Of a stretch of DNA of 64,000 bases, positions 26,457 through 37,751 are shown in pieces. The DNA is taken from the NCBI RefSeq assembly GCF_012932375.1, contig NZ_JAAIIG010000001.1, forward strand, positions 248,001-312,000, read 5' to 3'. The DNA is from Bifidobacterium olomucense (lineage in GTDB: Bacteria > Actinomycetota > Actinomycetes > Actinomycetales > Bifidobacteriaceae). A program made the translations under genes and the position numbers. The notes under the pieces are model-generated. The model was not told the DNA's origin and did not search any database. It worked only from the letters and a program-made list of their open reading frames with translations. The stretch's first letter is position 1. The number at the start of each line of letters is the position of its first letter.

Positions 26457-27679
26457 TGACGTTGCTCTCGGTTCTCGACATCCTGCTGGTCATCGTCGGC
26501 GGTGCCGGCGTCGTCTATCAGGGCGTGTGCATCGTGATGTCCCTGTTCGCCAAGCCGGTGCGTTTCCCCGAGGCGCCGATGACGAACCGTTATGCCGTGT
26601 TGATTTCCGCTCGTAACGAGGAGAACGTCATCGGCAATCTTATCGATTCGATTCACGCCCAGACTTATCCTGCCGATTTGATTGATATCTGGCTGGTGGC
26701 CGATAACTGCACCGACAATACCGCTGATGTGGTGCGTGCGCGGGGATGCCATGTGCTTGAACGGCATAATCTCGAACAGATCGGCAAGGGGTATGCGCTC
26801 ACCTATCTGTTGGGGCATATGCTCGACACCGGTGTGGCCGACCAGTATGACGCCTACTTCGTATTCGATGCAGACAACAAGCTGGACAAGCATTACTTCG
26901 AGGAGATGAACAAGGCGTTCTGCTCCGGGTTCAGAATTCTGACCAGCTACCGTAATTCGGTGAATCTGGCGGACAATTGGGTTTCTTCCGGTTCGGCGTT
27001 GTGGTTCATTCGTGAGTCGAGATTCCTGTCCAATTCGCGTATGATTCTCGGCTCATCCTGCCATGTGGGAGGCACCGGATTCATGTTCTCCCGCGAGGTC
27101 ATGAAGCGTAACAAGGGGTGGAAATTCCATTTGCTTACCGAGGACCTCGAATTCACGATGGATTCGATTCTTCATGGTGATCGTGTGGGATATTGCGGTA
27201 CCGCCATCCTGTATGACGAGCAGCCGGTGACGTTCGCGCAGAGCTGGCGTCAGAGGCTGCGTTGGAGCAAGGGATTCCTGCAGGTGTTCCGTTATTACGG
27301 TCCCGCGTTGCTCAAGCGCGCGGTTCGTGAACGTGATTTCTCCTGCATCGACTTCACGTTGATGCTGTGTCCGTTCACGGTGTTGGGTATTGTCCGCATG
27401 GCGCTGGGCATGTTGTTTGCCGCGTTCGGATTCGTGAGCTGGTCAAGCCAGGTGCAGTCGTTGGCGGGATGGTCAAGCGGCATTGTCACTTCAGTGCTGG
27501 GTCTGATGGCTTTGGCTGCGCTGACCATCATTGTGGAACGCGATCAGATCGGTGCCACCAATAAGGAACTGTTCGCCTACGTGTTGAGCTTCCCGATCTA
27601 TATGCTCAGCTACGTGCCGATCTCCTTCCAAGCCATCTTCGCCAAAGCCCAATGGAAACCCATTACGCATAAGGGCTGA
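26456..27679 (+). CDS. Membrane glycosyltransferase family 2, processive type
   Basis: 407 residues. An N-terminal membrane helix (about 3-25), a GT-A catalytic domain with ADNCTDNTAD, FDADN and TEDLEFTMD, the QRLRWSKGF motif (QXXRW) typical of cellulose/hyaluronan synthase-like enzymes, and C-terminal membrane helices (about 300-395). It probably makes or modifies a cell-surface glycan or glycolipid, working at the inner face of the membrane. The ATG at 26456 shares a base with the stop of the AI-2E gene. GTG 26447 is an alternative start. Confidence 0.87.
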   Translation: MTLLSVLDILLVIVGGAGVVYQGVCIVMSLFAKPVRFPEAPMTNRYAVLISARNEENVIGNLIDSIHAQTYPADLIDIWLVADNCTDNTADVVRARGCHVLERHNLEQIGKGYALTYLLGHMLDTGVADQYDAYFVFDADNKLDKHYFEEMNKAFCSGFRILTSYRNSVNLADNWVSSGSALWFIRESRFLSNSRMILGSSCHVGGTGFMFSREVMKRNKGWKFHLLTEDLEFTMDSILHGDRVGYCGTAILYDEQPVTFAQSWRQRLRWSKGFLQVFRYYGPALLKRAVRERDFSCIDFTLMLCPFTVLGIVRMALGMLFAAFGFVSWSSQVQSLAGWSSGIVTSVLGLMALAALTIIVERDQIGATNKELFAYVLSFPIYMLSYVPISFQAIFAKAQWKPITHKG

Positions 27680-27685
27680 ACCGTT

Positions 27686-27715
27686 AAGCGGACAGTCCAG
27701 TGGACTGTCCGTAGG
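27686..27715. repeat. Third copy of the intergenic palindrome repeat (reverse orientation)
   Basis: The core ggacagtcca-g-tggactgtcc at 27690-27710 is in the opposite orientation to copies 1 and 2. Flanking sequence to about 27790 is similar to the reverse complement of 18740-18803 (cctgagtgagccg, gccgagcgagg). Confidence 0.8.
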
Positions 27716-27887
27716 TTCAGCCTGAGTGAGCCGTTAGCCGAGCGAGGGTGGGTTTAGGTCTCGCCGTTAGGCGAGTCCGTTCTTGCTGGGCCGGAGGCGA
27801 ACCGTTAAGCGGGCAGCCATCTGCGTTCCCCGTGCACATCTGTCTACAAATGCCCGCATCCAGCCCGTTCTGGGCTACAGTGGAGTC

Positions 27888-28910
27888 ATGAGTCTAGACA
27901 ACAGTCAGGGGAATGTTGTATTTCCGTCAGCAGCGATGCCGCAAGCCCAAAACGTGCCTTTGCCCGATCGATTCGACCAATCTCAGTTGAATCAACCGCA
28001 ACCGGAGCAGCCTCCTCAGCTGCCGCCGCAACAGAGCGCCGCGCAGCCGTGGCCGCTGAATCCCGCAGCCGCGGTGTCGATTCGAGGCCTGTTCAAACGC
28101 TTCGGCCAGAAGATCGCGGTCAACGGCTTGGCCCTCGACATCCCGGTCGGCTCGTTCTATGGCCTGGTAGGTCCCAATGGTGCCGGTAAAACCACTACGC
28201 TCAACATGGTCACCGGTCTTTTGGTGCCGGATGCCGGCAATGCGATGATTCTGGGCCACGATGTATGGCAGGATGTCAACACCGTCAAACGCATGATTGG
28301 CGTGATGCCTCAGCCTGAGCAGATTTTCGACCGTCTCACCGGTATGCAGCTGCTGGTGTATTCCGGCATGCTGCGCGGCATGAAGCGAGACGAGTCTCTC
28401 GCACGCGCCAAAGACTTGCTGTCTGCCTTCGATCTGGCGCAGGCGGCGGACGTGATGGTGTCCGATTATTCCGCCGGAATGACCAAAAAGATCTGTCTGG
28501 CGTCCGCCATGATTCACAGCCCGCGCATTCTGGTCCTGGATGAACCGTTTGAGTCGGTGGACCCGGTCTCCAGCGCGAATCTGAAGGACATTCTTATCGA
28601 ATACGCGCATACCGGTGGTACGGTGATCATTTCCTCGCACGTGATGTCGCTCGTGGAGAAGATGTGCACTCATGTGGCCGTGATCAATAACGGCATGGTA
28701 AGCGCGGCCGGCACGGTCGAACAGGTTGCCGCCGGCGAAGACCTTGAAGAACGTTTCCTGCAGCTGGTCGGTGGACGTCATGCCGCGGTCCGTATCTCTT
28801 GGCTGGACGGCGGCACTGCGCATACGCCGGATCCGAGTACGCCGTATGCTGCAAACGAGCCGTACGCCGCAAACGAGCCGAATGCTGCGAACGAATCGAG
28901 CCGGCAATGA
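27888..28910 (+). CDS. ABC transporter ATP-binding protein
   Basis: 340 residues. A Pro/Gln-rich N-terminus of about 60 residues is followed by an ABC ATPase domain with Walker A GPNGAGKTT, signature SAGMTKKICLAS (LSGGQ position degenerate: YSAGM) and Walker B ILVLDEPFESVDP. The C-terminal tail holds three hexapeptide repeats PYAANE/PYAANE/PNAANE (18-bp DNA units 28842-28895). It partners the permease that overlaps its stop by 4 bases, giving an exporter-type ABC system of unknown substrate. TACAGT at 27876-27881 ends 6 bases before the ATG, so it is probably leaderless. Confidence 0.9.
   Translation: MSLDNSQGNVVFPSAAMPQAQNVPLPDRFDQSQLNQPQPEQPPQLPPQQSAAQPWPLNPAAAVSIRGLFKRFGQKIAVNGLALDIPVGSFYGLVGPNGAGKTTTLNMVTGLLVPDAGNAMILGHDVWQDVNTVKRMIGVMPQPEQIFDRLTGMQLLVYSGMLRGMKRDESLARAKDLLSAFDLAQAADVMVSDYSAGMTKKICLASAMIHSPRILVLDEPFESVDPVSSANLKDILIEYAHTGGTVIISSHVMSLVEKMCTHVAVINNGMVSAAGTVEQVAAGEDLEERFLQLVGGRHAAVRISWLDGGTAHTPDPSTPYAANEPYAANEPNAANESSRQ
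28842..28895 (+). repeat. Three 18-bp coding repeats
   Basis: Three tandem 18-bp units encode PYAANE, PYAANE and PNAANE at the C-terminus of the ABC ATPase. Confidence 0.85.
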
Positions 28911-30565
28911 CCGCAGTACTTACGCTCGTCCGTCTGCGTTGGGCCCTGACCTGGGCCACCCTGAAGAAATCCGTATGGCAAACGGTCGGATATGTCATAG
29001 CGCTTGTCATCGCGCTCGGCACCATCATCGGTGCAGCCGCGGCCGCTTGGGGCGTAGGACTGCTGCCGCCATTCGTCCAACCCAAACCGGATATCGCACC
29101 ATTCGATATCCTGGGCCCCTCAGGCATACTGAACGTTGCCGTGGTACTGGTCGGCACCGTGCTGACACTGATGGTCGGCCTCGTCCAGTTGATGCTGCTG
29201 GGCGAAGGCTCCACGATGAGTCCGCGCAAGTTCGCCCTGTACGGTATTCCTGACCGTAAGCTGCAATTCGGACTGCTGATCTCGGGCCTGACCGGACTGC
29301 CGGCCATCACCGGGCTGCTATCGCTGATGGCCTGGGCGTTCGCCTACCGAACCATCGGAGCCTGCGCCGTGGTCGTCGCCCTTGTGGCGGCACCGTTGGC
29401 GGTAATCACGATGATGAGTCTGGCGAAGCTGCTTATCGCGCTGTCTACCACGCTGATCACATCCTCACGTGGCAAAGGTGTGTTCTACATTGTGGTGATC
29501 GTATTATTCATCGCCGCTTGCCAGGTGCCGAACATATTGATCAATGGCAGCGGTGCCAGCGCGTTCGACCCCGCCGCCGCGGTTCTCAGCGCCAAAGTCG
29601 CCGCATGGACTCCACTGGGTGCCGCGTTCCAACTGCCTTTTGATGTAGCCTTCGGCCATGTCGGTCTGCTGTTGGCTCGCATCGGGGTTCTGGTGCTCAC
29701 ATGGGTAGCGTGTTTCGTGGGCTGTACTTGGTGTCTGCGCCATGAACGTCTGACCACGGGTGCCTCGCGCACAGTGAAAACAAAAGGCATCGGCGCATTC
29801 GGCTGGATGCCGGATTCCGTGTCTGGTGCCGTCTCCGCCCGTCTCCTGACCTATCTCAAGCGGGATCCGCGCCAAGCCATGATATTCGTGATGCCGGTGT
29901 TCTTCGTTATCATCTTCTCGCTGCAATCGCATGGCGAAAGCATGGTGATCTGGCAGGGGCTCATTTGGTCCGGCTGGATGTTGGCTGTAGCGGAAAGCAA
30001 CGGTTTGGCCTACGACGGCCAAGGCGTCACCATGCAGGTGATCGCCGGAGTGCGGGGATGGGATGATCGCAAAGGTCGCGTACGGGTCTATGCGGCGATC
30101 GCCATCATCTATTTGACTGTGCTCGCCGTCGGGATCGCGTTCGCCACCGGCGATTGGACCGACTCCAACAGATTGTTGCTCGGGCTTATGATCTGGGCCA
30201 TCGGCTTGGCTGAGGCATTCTGCGGACTGGGCCTTTCGGAAATCACATCCTGCGTGTTCCTGTATCCGGTCCCTGCGATGGACAAGCCGTTCTCCTCGCC
30301 GCAAGGGCGTGCCATGGCACAGGGGTTCTTCCCGTTCATCTATCTGCTCGGTTCGCTGCTGTTGCTCCTGCCCACTGGTATTGTCGCGGCTCTGCTTGCA
30401 CTGACCGGTGCAATCACTGCACTGTATTGGGTGCTGATTCCGGTCGCGCTCGCCAACGGCGTAGGCATGTTGGTGCTTGGGACATGGCTCGGCGGTAAGC
30501 TGTTGGATGCGCGAGCGCTTTCGATCGTTGACACGCTCGACTCGTTCGCCTCGTTGCAGCACTGA
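28907..30565 (+). CDS. ABC transporter permease
   Basis: A 552-residue membrane protein with about 12 or more hydrophobic helices, no signal peptide and few long loops. It has the size of single-chain ABC-2-like permeases in actinobacteria. Its ATG overlaps the stop of the ATPase gene (ATGA), showing a coupled pair. The substrate is unknown. A longer frame begins upstream in the ATPase gene but the overlap start is more plausible. Confidence 0.85.
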   Translation: MTAVLTLVRLRWALTWATLKKSVWQTVGYVIALVIALGTIIGAAAAAWGVGLLPPFVQPKPDIAPFDILGPSGILNVAVVLVGTVLTLMVGLVQLMLLGEGSTMSPRKFALYGIPDRKLQFGLLISGLTGLPAITGLLSLMAWAFAYRTIGACAVVVALVAAPLAVITMMSLAKLLIALSTTLITSSRGKGVFYIVVIVLFIAACQVPNILINGSGASAFDPAAAVLSAKVAAWTPLGAAFQLPFDVAFGHVGLLLARIGVLVLTWVACFVGCTWCLRHERLTTGASRTVKTKGIGAFGWMPDSVSGAVSARLLTYLKRDPRQAMIFVMPVFFVIIFSLQSHGESMVIWQGLIWSGWMLAVAESNGLAYDGQGVTMQVIAGVRGWDDRKGRVRVYAAIAIIYLTVLAVGIAFATGDWTDSNRLLLGLMIWAIGLAEAFCGLGLSEITSCVFLYPVPAMDKPFSSPQGRAMAQGFFPFIYLLGSLLLLLPTGIVAALLALTGAITALYWVLIPVALANGVGMLVLGTWLGGKLLDARALSIVDTLDSFASLQH

Positions 30566-30630
30566 CCTGTACTCCGTGCGCAGGAAACATCGCCGGAGTA
30601 CTTCATAGGGCACCACCATAAAGGAGTACG

Positions 30631-32124
30631 ATGGTTTCCATAACGGCATCACGCCGGCGTCGGCGCGAGGACCGGCAGAACGTACGTCAACCGCGTGGAC
30701 GTTCGCTGACCGTCGCACTGTCGTCGCTGGTCACCATCGCGCTGTTCGTCTGCTATTGTGTCGGCGACATCACCGATACGCTTCCCGGACCGCTGACGCT
30801 TTCGCCGGTGAACGAGCCGACGTTTGCACATCCCGTCACGGCCAAAACCGGCGGTACCATTGCCGGCGATGTGGACTTGACCCGCGCCATCGATGCGTCG
30901 GCTGCATCGTCGCTGGTAGACGAACTGCTTGCAACGGAAGGTATCGGCAGTGACGTATCCGTGGTCATCGAGGACGGACAGGGCAAGGTTGCCGCCGAAC
31001 ATAAGGCCGACACCACACGAGAACCCGCGTCGACCATGAAAACGCTTACCGCGCTTGCCGCCGCATCCACACTCAACATGGCGTCCACGCTGGATACGCA
31101 AGTGTTCCTGACCCAAACGGACGATGGCACGAATACGCTGACCATCAAAGGCAATGGCGATATGCTGCTGTCGGCCGGACAATCCGATCCGGACCACATC
31201 AACGGGCGTGCCGGCCTTGCCACACTCGCCCAGGCAACGGTTGCGGCGTTGGCGCAACGTGGCATCACCACGGTGAGCCTCGCCTATGATGACACGTTGT
31301 TCGGCGATACGCGGGTGCCGTCCGGCTTACGCGGCAGCGGGGACGTGGTGATGGACGACTATACGATGTACGCCACGCCCGTTTCGTCCATGGCGGTGGA
31401 CGAAGGGCGTCAGTATTCGGATGACATGCCGGCTCCCGCCGACCCGGACGATTCCGCCGGATACCCTGAATTGTCGCAGACGACCGCCTCTGATACGGCT
31501 GCCATGTTCGCTTCATTGCTGGCCGACAACGGTATCGCCGTCAACGGACATGTGGCTGCGGGCGAGGCGCCCGACGAAGCGACGCCGGTCGCCTCCGTAA
31601 GCTCTGCGACGTTGTCGGAGATCATGGCCTATACGTTGCGACACTCGGATAACACGCTTGCCGAGGAATTCGGCCGTCTGCTCGCCCTGCATCAGGACAC
31701 GGGCAACAATCCGGAAGGTGCCGCCACGGCCGTCAAATCCGTGCTGGACAAGCTCGGCATCCCGACCGATGGTCTGACCATGGCCGACTGTTCGGGTCTT
31801 TCTCCCGGATCCCTGCTTTCCGTACGTACTCTGGTGGCTGTACAGCAGCGGAACCTGACGGCCGGCCCGGGGGGCGCGGCAGCTGAGGGTCTTTCGATCG
31901 CAGGTCTGATCGGTACCGCGCAGAACCGTTATACGGATGAGTCGGTGGCCGGACTGCTGCGTGTGAAAACAGGCAGTCTGGGCACCGTGACTTCGATGGC
32001 CGGCAATGTATCACGTACGGATGGCGGAGTGCTCGCCTTCGCCGTAATCGTCAACAATCCGGACGATATGGCCGCCGTCCGCGCCGCCATCGATTCGTTC
32101 ATCACCAAGCTTGCGGGGTTGTGA
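30631..32124 (+). CDS. dacB: D-alanyl-D-alanine carboxypeptidase/endopeptidase, PBP4 type
   Basis: A 497-residue S13 peptidase. It has an Arg-rich N-terminus and one membrane helix (about 28-48) that anchors the protein outside the cell. The catalytic motifs are SXXK as STMK (Ser134), SXN as SDN (Ser339) and KTG (446-448). It trims peptidoglycan cross-bridges. AAAGGAG precedes the ATG. It leads the conserved actinobacterial group dacB-tilS-hpt-ftsH-fol, and its stop overlaps tilS. Confidence 0.95.
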   Translation: MVSITASRRRRREDRQNVRQPRGRSLTVALSSLVTIALFVCYCVGDITDTLPGPLTLSPVNEPTFAHPVTAKTGGTIAGDVDLTRAIDASAASSLVDELLATEGIGSDVSVVIEDGQGKVAAEHKADTTREPASTMKTLTALAAASTLNMASTLDTQVFLTQTDDGTNTLTIKGNGDMLLSAGQSDPDHINGRAGLATLAQATVAALAQRGITTVSLAYDDTLFGDTRVPSGLRGSGDVVMDDYTMYATPVSSMAVDEGRQYSDDMPAPADPDDSAGYPELSQTTASDTAAMFASLLADNGIAVNGHVAAGEAPDEATPVASVSSATLSEIMAYTLRHSDNTLAEEFGRLLALHQDTGNNPEGAATAVKSVLDKLGIPTDGLTMADCSGLSPGSLLSVRTLVAVQQRNLTAGPGGAAAEGLSIAGLIGTAQNRYTDESVAGLLRVKTGSLGTVTSMAGNVSRTDGGVLAFAVIVNNPDDMAAVRAAIDSFITKLAGL

Positions 32125-33272
32125 TGCCATATACTCCACGACTGCGCAAAGCAGTGGGCGAGGTGCGTGCGGCCTTGGAACAAACTGGTCTGGGGCGTCA
32201 ATCGACGGCATTCGCCCGTCACGGTAGCCATGAGCCCGCGCAGGACGCGCCATTGGTGCTTGTCGCCTGTTCGGGCGGGCGCGATTCGGTGGCGCTTGCC
32301 GCGGTGACGCGCACGGTGTGCGGCATGCTGGGTCTGCGTGCCGGGGCGGTTATCGTAGACCATAATCTGCAGTCGGGCTCGGCTGAAGTGGCACAAGCCG
32401 CAGCCTCACGTTGCAGGTCGCTTGGCTTGGATCCGGTCGTAATTCGCCGTGTGGACGTGGACGAGCGCGGCGAGGGCTTGGAGGCCGCCGCCCGTGAGGC
32501 CAGATACCATGCGCTGACTGAAGTTGCGCGAGACATGCAGGTATATGCTGTACTGCTGGCTCACACGATGGATGATCAGGCGGAAACCGTGGCTATGGGC
32601 TTGTTGCGCAGTCGTGGCATCGATGCCATTGCCGGCATGCCGTCTTCGTTCCGACGCGATGGCGTGACGTTTGTGCGTCCGTTGCTGCATCTCTCCCGGG
32701 AAGAGACCACCGGTATCTGTGAAGATCTTGCGCTTGACTACTGGGATGATCCGACCAACGGCGAATCGCTGGAAGGCGAGTTGCCCCGCGACTATCCGCT
32801 ACGTTCCCGGGTCCGTCACGATCTGCTGCCCGCAGTCTGTAGGTTTGCCGGTGCGGACATCACTCGTCGTCTTGCGCAAAGTGCGGAACTTGCCCGCCGT
32901 GACAAGGATTTTCTGGATCAGTGTGCGGATCGTGCGTTGGGCGAAAGCGTGGTGTTCGCTGATCTAACCGGTACGCTGAAGCCGTCAGGCCAATCGGAAC
33001 AATCGGATTCGTCAGCGCCGCTGGAACGGGTGATGCTGACTGTCGACGCACGCAAGCTTGCCGGTGAGCATCCGGCGATTCGTCAGCGTGTTATCGCCCA
33101 TGCGTTGAATCGGATAGGCATTGAGACGAACGCCGTGCAGACGATGGCCATCGATCGGCTGATCGTCGACTGGCATGGCCAAGGGCCTGTGCATCTTTCC
33201 AGTGGATATTCAGCGAATCGCAAGAAACACGTCATTCGCGTGTGCCAAGATGGAGCGCATGCGAATCGCTGA
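32124..33272 (+). CDS. tilS: tRNA(Ile)-lysidine synthase
   Basis: A 382-residue cytoplasmic enzyme that modifies C34 of tRNA-Ile(CAU) with lysine and ATP. The PP-loop SGGRDSVAL lies at about residues 49-57, followed by VDHNLQSGS and LLAHTMDDQAET, which are family motifs. ATG 32124 overlaps the dacB stop; GTG 32121 is also possible. A poorly conserved C-terminal part of about 120 residues matches the short actinobacterial form. hpt overlaps its end, as in the mesJ-hpt pair of other actinobacteria. Confidence 0.93.
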   Translation: MPYTPRLRKAVGEVRAALEQTGLGRQSTAFARHGSHEPAQDAPLVLVACSGGRDSVALAAVTRTVCGMLGLRAGAVIVDHNLQSGSAEVAQAAASRCRSLGLDPVVIRRVDVDERGEGLEAAAREARYHALTEVARDMQVYAVLLAHTMDDQAETVAMGLLRSRGIDAIAGMPSSFRRDGVTFVRPLLHLSREETTGICEDLALDYWDDPTNGESLEGELPRDYPLRSRVRHDLLPAVCRFAGADITRRLAQSAELARRDKDFLDQCADRALGESVVFADLTGTLKPSGQSEQSDSSAPLERVMLTVDARKLAGEHPAIRQRVIAHALNRIGIETNAVQTMAIDRLIVDWHGQGPVHLSSGYSANRKKHVIRVCQDGAHANR

Positions 33273-33816
33273 TGTTGAGCAAGATATTGACCACGAGCTG
33301 GTCAGCAAGGAACAGATTGACGCCAAGATCTATGAGGTCGCCGCGCAGGTGAGCGAAGACTACCGAGACAAGAACCCGCTGCTGGTCGCGGTGCTCAAGG
33401 GAGCCGTGAACACGCTGGTCGCTTTCTCCGAGGCTTTGAGCATTCCTGCGCAGATCGACTTCATGTCGTTGTCCAGCTACGGTTCGGGCACGGTGTCGAG
33501 CGGAACGGTGACGGTTCGGCAGGACCTGTCGGCCGATGTTCGCGGTCGGCACATTCTGATCGTGGAAGATATTATCGATTCAGGACGCACGCTTGCCTGG
33601 CTGGTGGAAGAGCTCAAGCGCCGCGGTGCCGCCTCCGTCGAGGTGTTCGCGCTGCTGAGCAAGCCTTCCCGCCGTGAGGTGGACGTGGACGTGAAATATG
33701 CAGGATACGAGATTCCGGATGAATTCGTGGTCGGCTTCGGTCTGGACTATGACGAGCGTTACCGCAATCTCGATTCGATCGCGGTCCTCAAGCCATCCGT
33801 CTACCAAGGAGAATAA
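33259..33816 (+). CDS. hpt: Hypoxanthine phosphoribosyltransferase
   Basis: A 185-residue cytoplasmic purine-salvage enzyme converting hypoxanthine/guanine plus PRPP to IMP/GMP. The PRPP motif IVEDIIDSGRTLAWL lies at about 98-112, with the flexible-loop SLSSYGSGT before it and EFVVGFGLDYDERYRNL near the end. The start lies inside tilS. ATG 33259 is used, and ATG 33250 would add three residues. ftsH follows after 3 bases. Confidence 0.95.
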   Translation: MRIADVEQDIDHELVSKEQIDAKIYEVAAQVSEDYRDKNPLLVAVLKGAVNTLVAFSEALSIPAQIDFMSLSSYGSGTVSSGTVTVRQDLSADVRGRHILIVEDIIDSGRTLAWLVEELKRRGAASVEVFALLSKPSRREVDVDVKYAGYEIPDEFVVGFGLDYDERYRNLDSIAVLKPSVYQGE

Positions 33817-33819
33817 CGT

Positions 33820-35913
<2,094 letters not shown>

Positions 35914-35978
35914 TTCCCCTTCGGAAATCCTCGTCCGTCGATTTCGACGATTGAGACGTAAGGGGCAGACCAGATGCA

Positions 35979-36014
35979 AGTAAGCCCGTAGCCCCAGCCA
36001 GCTACGGGCTTACT
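35979..36014 (+). terminator. Hairpin after ftsH
   Basis: Perfect 14-bp arms agtaagcccgtagc / gctacgggcttact are 8 bases apart. No T run follows, so read-through into folE is possible. Confidence 0.6.
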
Positions 36015-36088
36015 CATAATCGATCGCTTAGCTCGTAATCGATGAGCGGTGAGAAGATCGGTAGGAGAGTAGGACACAAGGAGAGAAG

Positions 36089-36682
36089 ATGACGGAAACT
36101 GTTGACATTGAACCAACTCGCGCCTATGACGAGGAAGGCGTGCGCGAGGCGGTGCGCCTGTTCTTGAAGTCCATCGGCGAAGACCCGGAGCGTGAAGGGC
36201 TGGTGGAAACGCCGGACCGCATCGCCCGCGCATGCAAGGAACTGTTCGCCGGGCTGCATTCGTCGCCGGCGGATGTGCTGGAGAAGCATTTCGACGTGGA
36301 CACCGATGAACTGGTGTTGGTCAAGGATATCGAACTGTATTCGGTATGCGAACACCATCTGCTGCCGTTCCATGGCGTGGCCCATGTGGGCTATATTCCC
36401 GCCAAGGATGGCGTGATGGGCCTGAGCAAACTGGCTCGTCTGGTGGAGGTGTATGCCCGTCGTCCGCAGGTGCAGGAGCGCTTGACCCAGCAGATCGCCG
36501 ACGCCTTAGTCGATTACGCCGGGGCTCGTGGAGTGATCGTGGTGACTGAATGCGAGCATCTGTGCATGTCGATGCGCGGTATCAAGAAGTCCTCCGCTCG
36601 TACGGTTACTTCCGCGGTGCGCGGATTGTTGCGCAATCCCGCCACTCGCGCCGAAGCCATGAGCTTGATTTTGGATAAGTGA
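36089..36682 (+). CDS. folE: GTP cyclohydrolase I
   Basis: A 197-residue cytoplasmic enzyme, first step of folate synthesis from GTP. The zinc and active-site motifs are [18 protein letters not shown], then [15 protein letters not shown] and [20 protein letters not shown] precedes the ATG. It starts the folate run folE-folP-folB/K. Confidence 0.97.
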   Translation: MTETVDIEPTRAYDEEGVREAVRLFLKSIGEDPEREGLVETPDRIARACKELFAGLHSSPADVLEKHFDVDTDELVLVKDIELYSVCEHHLLPFHGVAHVGYIPAKDGVMGLSKLARLVEVYARRPQVQERLTQQIADALVDYAGARGVIVVTECEHLCMSMRGIKKSSARTVTSAVRGLLRNPATRAEAMSLILDK

Positions 36683-36786
36683 TCGGCCTCGCGTTCTCGG
36701 CTTCTTGTGCTTCTGCGCCGGAAACCGCCGCAATATAGGTGATGCGAGACCGAGAGTACGACTGACAATAGTGGAAAAGAGTATCA

Positions 36787-37659
36787 ATGACTGATCTGCA
36801 GGCATTGCATGATGCGCCGAATACGGTGGTGATGGGCGTGCTCAACATCACCGAGGATTCCTTCTCGGACGGAGGACTCTGGCTGGACCCGGCCAAGGCC
36901 GCCCAGCATGGACGTGACATGATGGCCGCCGGAGCCGACATCATCGATATCGGTGCCGAATCGACTCGTCCCGGAGCCAAACGTGTGTCCGAAACCGATG
37001 AACTCACCCGTATCACCGGTGCCGTTGAGACGTTGCTGCCGGCCGGCGCGACGTTGTCCATCGATACGACGCGCGCATCGGTGGCCGCCGCTGCGCTTGA
37101 GCGGGGCGCACAGATCATCAATGATGTTTCCGGTGGCACGCTGGACGCCGAATTGCCGCACGTGGTGGCCGATTACGATTGCCTATACATCGTGCAGCAT
37201 TGGCGCGGATGGCTCGCCGGCTCCAAGGGTGCCACGCCGGATCAGGATACGTCCGTATATGAGCATGGCGTGCTTGCCGACGTACGTGACGAGCTGATGC
37301 ATCAAGTGGACGGTGTGTTGGCTGCCGGAGTCAAGCCTGAACGCATCATCATCGATCCGGGCCTGGGCTTCTCGAAGCCAGGGATCGAGCATAATCTGCC
37401 GCTGCTGGCTGGCTTGGAGACGTTCCGCGCCACCGGCTATCCGGTGCTTATCGGCCAGTCTCGCAAGCGCTTCATCTCGGCGATGTTGGCCGAGGAGGGC
37501 GTTGCGGATGCGGATATGGCGGACCGCGACAATGTGACCGCTGGCTTGTCTGCCTTGTGCGCCGAACACGGTGCGTGGGCCGTGCGCGTGCATGACGTGG
37601 CCAAAAGCCGTGCCGCCGTCATCGCCGGCAATGCATGGCGTCGGTACCAGCAGGCATAG
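36787..37659 (+). CDS. folP: Dihydropteroate synthase
   Basis: A 290-residue TIM-barrel enzyme joining hydroxymethyl-dihydropterin pyrophosphate and p-aminobenzoate; the target of sulfonamides. Signatures: MGVLNITEDSFSDGG, GADIIDIGAESTRPGA, DPGLGFSKPG and LIGQSRKRFIS. No strong ribosome site is seen. Confidence 0.96.
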   Translation: MTDLQALHDAPNTVVMGVLNITEDSFSDGGLWLDPAKAAQHGRDMMAAGADIIDIGAESTRPGAKRVSETDELTRITGAVETLLPAGATLSIDTTRASVAAAALERGAQIINDVSGGTLDAELPHVVADYDCLYIVQHWRGWLAGSKGATPDQDTSVYEHGVLADVRDELMHQVDGVLAAGVKPERIIIDPGLGFSKPGIEHNLPLLAGLETFRATGYPVLIGQSRKRFISAMLAEEGVADADMADRDNVTAGLSALCAEHGAWAVRVHDVAKSRAAVIAGNAWRRYQQA

Positions 37660-37751
37660 CGCCGCCTATTCGCTAGTGCCAAGCGTATGGCGACGGCGTC
37701 CGCAATAGCGTTCGGCAATCGCGCAACAACGCAATCAGAGGAGCTTCAATC

